Shown here one piece after another: positions 1-5,039 of a stretch of DNA of 5,039 nt. The notes below the pieces were generated by a model. It was not told the DNA's origin and searched no databases. It saw nothing but the letters and a program-made list of their open reading frames with translations. Within the stretch, counting starts at the first letter, position 1, and each line of letters opens with the position of its first letter. This DNA is from Burkholderiales bacterium (GTDB lineage Bacteria > Pseudomonadota > Gammaproteobacteria > Burkholderiales > Usitatibacteraceae). Made by a program: the position numbers and the translations under genes. The stretch covers positions 1 to 5,039 of the forward strand of contig JAJAYN010000174.1 in assembly GCA_026786225.1 (NCBI GenBank), read 5' to 3'.

Positions 1-59
1 CTGGCGACGCTGACAAGGAATTCGCCGCTTGGTGGGAACGTTTCCAGTTTGCCGATTAA
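1..59 (+). CDS. pcnB: 3' end of probable poly(A) polymerase I (partial)
   Basis: Only the last 18 residues before the stop are in the window (codon phase starts at base 3): GDADKEFAAWWERFQFAD, then TAA at 57-59. A WW-x-x-FQ-x-A block followed by a basic tail is typical of the end of betaproteobacterial PcnB, the enzyme that adds poly(A) to RNA 3' ends and so promotes decay. pcnB directly before folK is a common gene order in beta- and gammaproteobacteria, which supports the call. The identification rests on this short segment, the order, and the basic tail encoded just downstream in the same frame. The catalytic head domain is outside the window. The TAA at 57 would remove the basic C-terminal tail that relatives carry. 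Confidence 0.6.
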   Translation, partial: GDADKEFAAWWERFQFAD

Positions 60-200
60 CAGACGCAAGAGAGCATGCTGCGGCCGGACGATTAACCTAA
101 GACCAACAAACGCCGCCGCCGGAAGAAAAAAACGGATGAAAGCGGGGGCGAAGGCGCAGCGGATGCTGCGCAAGCACCAGCGACGGACGTCGCCCCGTGA
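60..200 (+). pseudogene. pcnB: pcnB C-terminal tail in frame beyond the stop (interrupted by two TAA)
   Basis: Reading on in the pcnB frame after TAA 57-59 gives QTQESMLRPDD, a second TAA at 93-95, then PKTNKRRRRKKKTDESGG and an Ala/Gly/Glu-rich stretch ending ATDVAP with TGA at 198-200. This resembles the usual PcnB ending: an acidic helix with an MLxPDD-like segment, then a polybasic RRRRKKK run and a low-complexity tail. The final TGA overlaps the folK GTG at 197-199 (GTGA), the geometry expected for translationally coupled neighbours. I infer that this was, or is, part of pcnB. It may be a decayed tail left after two nonsense changes, a stretch read through at low level, or a product of sequence error. 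The tail lies outside the catalytic core, so truncation might be tolerated. Confidence 0.5.
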
Positions 201-733
201 CATTTACAGATGGCAATTTGTCAGCAAAGCGCTCGACAGTATTCGTCGCGCTGGGCAGCAATCTTGATCATCCGGTGCTGCACGTGCAACGCGCCTTGCG
301 CGAGATCGACGAGCTGCCAGAGACTGCGCTGGTGAAAATATCGGCGCTGTATGAAACAGTGCCGGTGGGCGTTTTGGATCAGCCACCCTTTGTAAACGCC
401 GTCGCGCAAATCGCAACCACGCTCTCGCCGCACGATTTTCTTGCCCGCCTGCATGCCATCGAAGCGCAGCACGGACGCTTGAGAAACAGTGCGACGGAAG
501 AAAAAAACGGACCGCGCACCCTTGACCTCGATATTCTCCTGTTCGATGAACTGACCATCAGCGAGCGCGGTCTCACCATCCCGCATCAGCGCATGCATGA
601 ACGTGCCTTCGTATTGGTGCCGCTGCTTGAAATTGCGCCCGACGTCGTCATTCCAGGAAGAGGTGCCGCGAAAAAATGCCTGGCGACATTGGATATCGCG
701 GGTGTCGGACCTCCCAAATATGAAGTGCAGTAA
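197..733 (+). CDS. folK: 2-amino-4-hydroxy-6-hydroxymethyldihydropteridine pyrophosphokinase (HPPK)
   Basis: Transfers pyrophosphate from ATP to 6-hydroxymethyl-7,8-dihydropterin, the step before dihydropteroate synthase in folate synthesis; cytosolic. Family landmarks are in order: ALGSNL (residues 18-23), DQPPFVNA (61-68), GRLR (93-96), GPRTLDLDILLF (105-116) and IPHQRMHERAFVLVPL (128-143). D110 and D112 match the Mg-binding Asp pair of E. coli HPPK (D95/D97), and R107, H130 and R136 match its R92, H115 and R121. The loop between R96 and GPRT is about three residues longer than in E. coli. Length (178 aa) is slightly above the usual ~160. The start is uncertain: GTG 197 overlaps the TGA of the pcnB-frame tail, while TTG 218 would put the first beta strand at the more usual distance from the N-terminus; neither has a clear Shine-Dalgarno sequence. 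The last five codons lie in a short tandem duplication. Confidence 0.96.
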   Translation: MTFTDGNLSAKRSTVFVALGSNLDHPVLHVQRALREIDELPETALVKISALYETVPVGVLDQPPFVNAVAQIATTLSPHDFLARLHAIEAQHGRLRNSATEEKNGPRTLDLDILLFDELTISERGLTIPHQRMHERAFVLVPLLEIAPDVVIPGRGAAKKCLATLDIAGVGPPKYEVQ

Positions 734-747
734 ATATGAAGTGCAAT
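716..747 (+). repeat. 16-base tandem duplication across the folK stop codon
   Basis: Bases 716-731 (aaatatgaagtgcagt) and 732-747 (aaatatgaagtgcaat) are adjacent copies differing at one base. In its own register each copy encodes Lys-Tyr-Glu-Val-Gln followed by a stop: TAA 731-733 for the first, TGA 747-749 for the second. Because 16 is not a multiple of three, the second copy lies outside the folK frame, and folK ends at the first. The protein end is therefore the same with or without the duplication. Replication slippage is the simple explanation. Confidence 0.85.
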
Positions 748-791
748 GAGAAATTGCTGATTCCGCACGACATGGCAAGAAATCACGTAGA

Positions 792-812
792 TCGCCATTC
801 GGCGGGTGTTTT
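792..812 (+). terminator. Possible weak terminator after folK
   Basis: A small GC stem, CGCC (793-796) with GGCG (801-804) around the loop ATTC, extended by a T-G wobble (792/805), is followed closely by TTTT (809-812). It sits 60 bases after the folK stop and before the candidate promoter of the kinase gene, where a terminator would make sense. The stem is short and the T-run only four bases, so it would be weak if real. Confidence 0.25.
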
Positions 813-830
813 CGGACACAAATGTCCGGA
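811..830. promoter_or_regulatory. Palindrome, possible operator upstream of the kinase gene
   Basis: CGGACA-CAAA-TGTCCG is a perfect 6+6 inverted repeat (813-818 and 823-828) with a 4-base spacer. In RNA it extends to 8 pairs through one G-U wobble and one U-A pair (811-830). It lies 60-80 bases before the deoxynucleoside kinase start, and its right arm falls where the -35 box of the candidate extended -10 promoter at 843-851 would be. A dimeric repressor site is one reading; an RNA hairpin in the leader is another. I do not recognise a specific regulator. Confidence 0.35.
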
Positions 831-842
831 TAGGCGCGCCAG

Positions 843-851
843 TGCTAGAGT
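843..851 (+). promoter_or_regulatory. Candidate extended -10 promoter for kinase-panC
   Basis: TGCTAGAGT matches an extended -10 element (TGn then TAGAGT, close to TATAAT at the key first two and last positions). The hexamer at the usual distance upstream (TGTCCG, 823-828) is a poor -35, as is common with extended -10 promoters. Transcription would start roughly 30 bases before the kinase ATG. The 157-base gap after folK makes a separate promoter plausible, but this is pattern matching only. Confidence 0.3.
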
Positions 852-890
852 TTGCCTAAATGATCAGCGCGTTTTGCGCGATAGCAACCC

Positions 891-1520
891 ATGAAATACC
901 GCTACATCGTCGTGGAAGGCCCCATCGGCTGCGGAAAATCAACGCTGGCACGTTTGCTGGCCGAACATTACCGCGCGGATTTGTTGCTCGAAGATCCGGG
1001 TGCCAATCCCTTCCTGCCGCTGTTTTATCGGGATATGAAACGCCATGCGCTCTCGACACAAATGTTCTTTTTGTTCCAGCGCATCAATCAATTGGCCACG
1101 GTTCGCCAACCGGATTTGTTTGAGAAAAAAACCATTGCCGATTACATGTTGGCCAAGGACGCATTGTTCGCGAGACTCACGCTGGATGACAACGAATTTA
1201 GCCTCTACTCGCAGCTCTACAACCATCTGAAGCCACAGGCTCCAACACCGGATCTGGTCATTTATCTGCAAGCCTCAGTGAGTCAATTAATGGCACGCAT
1301 TCAGCGGCGCGCGCGGCCGATGGAAAAGGGAATCAGTGAAGATTATCTGATGCGTTTATCCGAGTCCTACACCAGGCACTTTTACGATTACCGCGAATCC
1401 CCACTGTTGATTGTAAACAGCGACGCGTTCAATTTCGCCGAAAACCGCGCACACATGGACATGCTCATCAAGCGCATCGAAAACCTGCGCGGCGTGCGCG
1501 AATACGTCAACGCATCCTGA
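891..1520 (+). CDS. Deoxynucleoside kinase (dNK family, deoxyadenosine/deoxyguanosine kinase-like)
   Basis: Phosphorylates deoxynucleosides with ATP in cytosolic salvage. The P-loop GPIGCGKST is at residues 10-18. LLEDPGANPFLPLFYRD (32-48) holds the family's acid-then-NPFL element, with E34 the likely catalytic base. It is followed by FFLFQRINQL (59-68), ADYMLAKDALFARLTLDD (83-100, the region of the DRS/EKD motif) and a lid-like basic segment RRARPMEKGIS (139-149). The 209-aa length is normal for bacterial dNKs. The P-loop has Cys14 where Ala is more usual. ATG 891 places the P-loop at the expected distance from the N-terminus, though no good Shine-Dalgarno sequence precedes it. This gene commonly follows folK in betaproteobacteria. 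Substrate preference (dA, dG or dC) cannot be read from the sequence, so no symbol is given. Only 11 bases separate it from panC, suggesting co-transcription. Confidence 0.92.
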   Translation: MKYRYIVVEGPIGCGKSTLARLLAEHYRADLLLEDPGANPFLPLFYRDMKRHALSTQMFFLFQRINQLATVRQPDLFEKKTIADYMLAKDALFARLTLDDNEFSLYSQLYNHLKPQAPTPDLVIYLQASVSQLMARIQRRARPMEKGISEDYLMRLSESYTRHFYDYRESPLLIVNSDAFNFAENRAHMDMLIKRIENLRGVREYVNAS

Positions 1521-1531
1521 TTCTTGCGCAG

Positions 1532-2371
1532 ATGGAAATTATTCACACGATTTCCGAGTTGCGTTCACGCCTGAAGGTGGAATCGCTCATCGTGTTTGTG
1601 CCGACGATGGGAAGTCTTCATGCCGGTCACATCGATTTGATGCGCGTCGCGCGTGAACGGGCGGGCGTCGGCGGCTGCGTCATCGTTTCGATATTCGTCA
1701 ATCGTCTGCAGTTCGGCCCAAAGGAAGATTTTGGCAAATACCCACGCACGCTGAGTGATGACTGCGATAAATGTCGCGCAGCACGCGTCGATGTCGTTTT
1801 CGCGCCGGATGAATCAGAAATGTATCCCGAGCCGCAGACCTACCTCGTCGAGCCGTCGGAAATTCAACATATTCTCGAAGGTGCGGTACGGTCGGGGCAC
1901 TATCGCGGCGTCGCCACGGTGGTACTTAAACTTTTCAATATGGTTCAGCCGCAGGTGGCGGTGTTCGGTAAAAAAGACTACCAGCAGTGCCGCGTGCTCG
2001 ACAACATGGCGCGGCAATTGAATCTGCCGGTTGAAATGTTGCTGGCCGAAACAGTGCGGGCAGACGATGGCCTGGCGTTGTCTTCACGCAATGGGTACCT
2101 CTCGCCGAACGAGCGAACCGAGGCGCCGCAACTTAGCGCCGCGTTAAGCGCAATCAAATCAGCATTGCGAAAGGGTGAGCGAAATTTTGTAGCGCTCGAA
2201 TCGCATGCACAGAGGACACTCATGGCCCGAGGCTGGCTACCTGATTACATTGTCATCCGCCGCCAGAGCGATCTACTGCCGCCATCAATCAGTGATCGCG
2301 CACTGGTGGTACTTGCCGCTGCACGGCTGGGTGCTACCCGGCTTATCGATAATCTGGAGGTATCGATTTAG
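1532..2371 (+). CDS. panC: Pantothenate synthetase (pantoate--beta-alanine ligase)
   Basis: Joins pantoate and beta-alanine using ATP, through a pantoyl-adenylate, to make pantothenate for coenzyme A; cytosolic dimer. Diagnostic motifs are all present: PTMGSLHAGH (24-33, HxGH nucleotide-binding signature), VSIFVNRLQFGP (52-63), YPRTLSDD (70-77), GHYRGVATVVLKLFNMVQP (122-140), FGKKDYQQ (145-152), TVRADDGLALSSRN (174-187, KMSKS-like loop) and RLIDNLE (270-276). The 279-aa length is normal. R58 in VNRLQF replaces the Pro seen in E. coli; this is the usual form in betaproteobacterial PanC rather than a defect. AGVGGCV (44-50) looks one or two residues longer than in relatives. It starts 11 bases after the kinase stop, without a clear Shine-Dalgarno sequence. 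panB, its usual partner, is not in the window. It ends with TAG, facing the converging ABC operon. Confidence 0.98.
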   Translation: MEIIHTISELRSRLKVESLIVFVPTMGSLHAGHIDLMRVARERAGVGGCVIVSIFVNRLQFGPKEDFGKYPRTLSDDCDKCRAARVDVVFAPDESEMYPEPQTYLVEPSEIQHILEGAVRSGHYRGVATVVLKLFNMVQPQVAVFGKKDYQQCRVLDNMARQLNLPVEMLLAETVRADDGLALSSRNGYLSPNERTEAPQLSAALSAIKSALRKGERNFVALESHAQRTLMARGWLPDYIVIRRQSDLLPPSISDRALVVLAAARLGATRLIDNLEVSI

Positions 2372-2406
2372 TGCGCTCAGTGGCGATACCGTCACCGGCG
2401 CAGGGC

Positions 2407-2458
2407 GGGCACGCCATGCTTTGGCAGCCCTACGACTAGCCACATTTAGAAAAATGTG
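2407..2458. terminator. Possible bidirectional terminator between panC and the ABC operon
   Basis: Two hairpins occupy the 94-base gap between the convergent genes. The first pairs GGGC (2407-2410) and GCCA (2413-2416) with TGGC (2422-2425) and GCCC (2427-2430), a 4+4 stem with a small internal mismatch and loop TGCTT. The second pairs CACATTT (2441-2447) with AAATGTG (2452-2458) around AGAA. Neither is followed by a convincing T-run on either strand, so intrinsic termination is only suggested by the location. Nothing else is evident in this gap. Confidence 0.3.
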
Positions 2459-2465
2459 AGCAAAT

Positions 2466-3632
2466 TTACGCCGCTCTCAACGCGTCTACAATCTTCAGCC
2501 GCGAAGCTTCCATCGCCGGCAGAAAACCACCAACAAAACCCATCACCAGTGAAAACAATAACGTCTTCACGACGATGCCGGGCGTCAGCGTAAATCCAAA
2601 CGCGAGCTGAGAGAAGGATTGGAAATTAAGCGTCGAGATTGAAATGAATTGCAGGAATGTGGCGAACAGCAATCCAGCGATGCCGCCAACCAGTGCCAGC
2701 AGTAGCGACTCCAGCAAAAACGCCGCAAGTATTGAAGGTCGCCGGAATCCCAACGCACGCAATGTGCCGATTTCCGCCGTGCGCATCGCCACCGCCGAAT
2801 ACATCGTGATCGCCGCACCAATCATCGCGCCGAGTGAAAATATCACCGACAGCACAGTGCCAAGTATCGAGATAAACGTCGACAGCGCACGCGATTGGTC
2901 CTCGTAAAATAATTGCTCGCGTTTGCCCTCAACGGTCAGCCGGATATCGCCCTCTACCAGCGCTCTCATCGCGTCGAAAGAATTGCTGTCTGCGAGCTTG
3001 GCAATTGCCGAAGAGTAACCGGTGCGTCGGAACGCCTGCATCAATTGTTCGCTATCCCCCCAAACCTCGGAATCGAATGCGCTCTTGCCGCCATCAAACA
3101 TGCCGACCACCAGCCAATCGCGTTGCGCGAATCGCAATGATTGTCCGATCGCCACACCCTCGAACTCTTCGAACACGCTTCGACCGACCACGATTTCGGA
3201 CGACCCGGGCCGAAACATGCGGCCGCGCACTATTTTTACTTGTGGGCGCAAGGTTACCCCCATCGGCGGCAATCCACGGGTGACGATGTTGGAGAGTTTG
3301 TCCTGACCGCGTTTGGTCAATGACGTCAGCACAACGGCTTCCTTCGATACCATCGCCCGTCCATCCGCGTCGCGCGCGATTTGCGGCAGGCTCTCAATGA
3401 GTGATGCCTGCTCGCGCGATACGCCACTCTGAATTTCTGTTTCTGCCGCTTTCCTGATAAACATCACGTTATCAAAACTGCCAGTACCCACCATCGTCTG
3501 CTTTAGGCCGGCATCGAGCATTAGCACGGCAGCAAATACGAAAGCCACCAGCGCCATGCCGCCAGCGGTCAGGCCGGTCGTGAGCTTACGCGTCCAGAGA
3601 TTGCGAAAGACGTATGAGAATGGGACCTTCAT
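2466..3632 (-). CDS. FtsX/MacB-type ABC transporter permease, second subunit
   Basis: 388-aa inner-membrane protein with the type VII ABC permease layout. It has a short cytoplasmic amphipathic start (NLWTRKL), TM1 at about 18-40, a large periplasmic MacB-PCD-like domain (about 41-248), then three segments near 252-276, 300-330 and 352-373. The cytoplasmic coupling segment AMRTAEIGTLRALGFRR (282-298) and the ending EASRLKIVDALRAA are hallmarks of the FtsX domain. It differs clearly from the permease encoded upstream, so the complex is probably a heterodimer like LolC/LolE rather than a homodimer like MacB. The ATG overlaps the upstream permease's TGA (ATGA, 3629-3632), and AAGG lies eight bases before the start (3641-3644). 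There is no fused ATPase domain. The substrate is unknown: lipoprotein, lipid, peptide or drug handling are all possible for the family. Confidence 0.9.
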   Translation of the reverse strand: MKVPFSYVFRNLWTRKLTTGLTAGGMALVAFVFAAVLMLDAGLKQTMVGTGSFDNVMFIRKAAETEIQSGVSREQASLIESLPQIARDADGRAMVSKEAVVLTSLTKRGQDKLSNIVTRGLPPMGVTLRPQVKIVRGRMFRPGSSEIVVGRSVFEEFEGVAIGQSLRFAQRDWLVVGMFDGGKSAFDSEVWGDSEQLMQAFRRTGYSSAIAKLADSNSFDAMRALVEGDIRLTVEGKREQLFYEDQSRALSTFISILGTVLSVIFSLGAMIGAAITMYSAVAMRTAEIGTLRALGFRRPSILAAFLLESLLLALVGGIAGLLFATFLQFISISTLNFQSFSQLAFGFTLTPGIVVKTLLFSLVMGFVGGFLPAMEASRLKIVDALRAA

Positions 3633-4789
3633 CCTGCGTGCCTTAATCCATCGACGATCTTGATGTTGGCGCTACGCCAACCCGGTACCAGCGCTGCCAC
3701 TACGCCGACCACGACCGCACACGCGACCTGCATGACGACCGTCGTCGACGACACTTTGAAGACTGAAAAAATCGCACCGGCTGGAGAAGCGGCAAATCCC
3801 TGCGCCACCGGGAAAGTGAGGAGGATACCGATGCCAGCGCCGATCAGCGCAAGCATCATTGCCTCACCAAACACCAGCGCTGCGACAAAACCAGGCGAGA
3901 ACCCCAGTGCCTTTAGCGTCGCGTATTCAGCCAGACGTTCACGCGCCGTCATGGCCATCGTGTTGGCCACCACCGCCATGATGATAAAAATAACGACGAA
4001 TGAAACGATACGAATCGCCACCACAATGGCTTCGGATTGCGCGATAAATCCTAGTTGAAATGACTTTTCTGTTTCGGTGAGCGTCTCGGCCAGGGAATTT
4101 TTGAACTCGGTATCGATGGCTTTGGCGATATCGGCGATACGGCCGGGATCGGTGACTTCAATATTGAAAATGCCAATCTGATCAGCACGTCGCGGGAAGC
4201 GCTTGATCAGGTATTCGTTTATGTAATTCCACTGGAAATAGAACTGGCGTGTGATCGTGGTCTCATCCTTGCCGTCAAATATCGCGCGGACGGTCATCTG
4301 CCAGTTGCCGGGAAAAATCGTGCCGCGAATAGGAATGACATCGCCGACTTTCCAGCCGAACTGATCCGCGAGTTTACGGCCGACGACGGCACCTTGACGG
4401 TCACGCTTGAAGGCCAACAGCTCTTCCGGCTTCATCAGGAACTCGGGATACATCTCAAAAAAATTGTCGCTGTCCACCGCGAATTGCGGGAAGAAATTCT
4501 TGGGTTCAATATAGATGCCACCGAACCATTGGGAGTGCGCAACCGCCTTGACACCGGGAACCGCCTTGATCCGGTCGCGATAGTAGGAGGGCATCGGGAA
4601 CACCAATGAAATTGCGTTGCGCGTGACCATGCGCGCAGCGGAGGATGCATTCGCCCCCGCGAACCACGCATCGACAACTGTCTGCAACAAGCCGAATGCA
4701 AGAATCGCAATGACCAGGCCAACAATGGTCAAGCTGGTGCGCAGCTTGGCGCGGAAGACTTTTTTGAAATTGAGTTTGATAAAATACAC
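3629..4789 (-). CDS. FtsX/MacB-type ABC transporter permease, first subunit
   Basis: 386-aa inner-membrane protein of the same general fold as its downstream neighbour. It has a basic N-terminus (LNFKKVFRAKLRTSL), TM1 at about 18-38, a periplasmic domain of about 215 residues (40-254) and TMs near 255-278, 302-330 and 350-370. The coupling segment TARERLAEYATLKALGFS (281-298) and the C-terminal PGWRSANIKIVDGLR are typical FtsX features that contact the ATPase. The periplasmic domain is rich in aromatics (for example FFPQF and FFEMYPEF near 99-117) and unlike that of the second permease. Translation starts at GTG (4789-4787), one base after the ATPase TGA, with no clear Shine-Dalgarno sequence, which points to translational coupling. 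The window gives no direct clue to what it transports. Confidence 0.9.
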   Translation of the reverse strand: MYFIKLNFKKVFRAKLRTSLTIVGLVIAILAFGLLQTVVDAWFAGANASSAARMVTRNAISLVFPMPSYYRDRIKAVPGVKAVAHSQWFGGIYIEPKNFFPQFAVDSDNFFEMYPEFLMKPEELLAFKRDRQGAVVGRKLADQFGWKVGDVIPIRGTIFPGNWQMTVRAIFDGKDETTITRQFYFQWNYINEYLIKRFPRRADQIGIFNIEVTDPGRIADIAKAIDTEFKNSLAETLTETEKSFQLGFIAQSEAIVVAIRIVSFVVIFIIMAVVANTMAMTARERLAEYATLKALGFSPGFVAALVFGEAMMLALIGAGIGILLTFPVAQGFAASPAGAIFSVFKVSSTTVVMQVACAVVVGVVAALVPGWRSANIKIVDGLRHAG

Positions 4790-4790
4790 G

Positions 4791-5039
4791 TCAAGCTGCT
4801 GCAGATTCGTCGATCAACTCACCTTTTTCAAGGTGCACGATATGCCTCGCCGCCTCCGCCGCATGCGCATCGTGCGTGACCATGATGATCGTCTTGCCCA
4901 TCTCAACATTCAGTTGCTTCAGCATACCCAGCACATCGCTCGCCGACTGCTTATCGAGATCACCGGTCGGCTCATCACAGACGAGAATCGTCGGATCGGT
5001 GACGATGGCCCGCGCGATGGCCACACGCTGCTGCTGGCC
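4791..5039 (-). CDS. ABC transporter ATP-binding protein, LolD/MacB type (partial, C-terminal part)
   Basis: The gene runs off the right edge, and only its last 82 residues are visible. They begin inside the ABC signature (GQQQRVAIARA), followed by Walker B ILVCDEP (18-24 of the fragment; D22, catalytic E23), D-loop GDLD (26-29) and the switch His in MVTHD (H56). PTGDLD and the short C-terminus ending HLEKGELIDESAAA are typical of LolD/MacB/FtsE-like ATPases. It powers the two permeases encoded immediately downstream by hydrolysing ATP at the inner face of the cytoplasmic membrane. GTG 5024-5022 is an internal codon, not a start, because the frame is open to the window end and encodes the signature. 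In similar operons the next gene upstream often encodes a HlyD-like periplasmic adaptor; that would lie outside this window. Confidence 0.97.
   Translation of the reverse strand, partial: GQQQRVAIARAIVTDPTILVCDEPTGDLDKQSASDVLGMLKQLNVEMGKTIIMVTHDAHAAEAARHIVHLEKGELIDESAAA

Noticed and set aside
57..95. Genome-wide reassignment of TAA to a sense codon
   Set aside because: folK and the second permease end at TAA at normal family positions (the latter right after the typical VDALRAA ending), so TAA appears to work as a stop in this genome.
49..267. 72-codon + frame starting at TTG 49 with an Arg/Lys-rich product
   Set aside because: It is the wrong-frame reading of the pcnB tail and overlaps the start of folK. 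Its basic composition comes from the same polybasic-encoding bases, and it has no recognisable domain.
221..778. 185-codon - strand open frame opposite folK
   Set aside because: It lies antisense over nearly all of folK, the product resembles nothing I know, and folK carries all its motifs on the + strand.
867..880. Small GCGC-type hairpin just before the kinase start
   Set aside because: The stem is only three to four bases and may be chance in a GC-rich leader; there is no evidence of a riboswitch or other structured RNA.
2359..2390. Inverted repeat GGTATCG / CGATACC at the end of panC
   Set aside because: The 7-base arms are separated by 18 bases, overlap the panC stop and have no T-run, so a terminator or operator role is not supported.
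3660..4058. 132-codon + strand open frame opposite the first permease
   Set aside because: Low-complexity Ala/Thr/Ile-rich product mirroring membrane-segment codons on the other strand; a shadow of the permease gene.

Overview
The window reads as a piece of a betaproteobacterial chromosome (Burkholderiales/Nitrosomonadales-like). The best evidence is the PanC protein, which has the betaproteobacterial-style segments FVNRLQFGP, MYPEPQ, VAVFGKKDYQQ and a C-terminal RLIDNLE. The gene order pcnB end, folK, deoxynucleoside kinase, pan gene also fits that group. This placement comes from remembered family sequences, not a database search.

Left part (1-2371, + strand): a run of housekeeping genes. 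The first bases hold the extreme 3' end of what looks like pcnB (poly(A) polymerase I). Its frame meets a TAA at 57-59 but continues to look like a normal PcnB basic tail through a second TAA at 93-95, ending at a TGA that overlaps the folK GTG start. Then come folK (folate synthesis), a 157-base gap with a palindrome and a possible promoter, a deoxynucleoside kinase (purine/pyrimidine deoxynucleoside salvage) and panC (pantothenate synthesis). panB, which often sits between the kinase and panC in relatives, is absent here.

Middle (2372-2465): a short intergenic region between converging genes, with two small hairpins that may stop transcription from either side.

Right part (2466-5039, - strand): a tightly packed ABC transporter operon, transcribed right to left: the C-terminal part of a LolD/MacB-type ATPase (cut by the window edge inside its signature motif), then two different FtsX/MacB-type permeases. 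ATPase and first permease are separated by 1 base; the two permeases overlap by 4 bases (ATGA). The three would form a type VII (MacB/LolCDE-like) ABC complex with two non-identical permease subunits that probably works on a periplasmic or outer-leaflet substrate. The substrate cannot be read from the sequence, and any periplasmic adaptor gene would lie beyond position 5039.

No RNA gene, insertion sequence, CRISPR array or phage gene is seen. I found no clear new system. The most unusual feature is the apparently twice-interrupted but otherwise well-preserved pcnB C-terminal tail.
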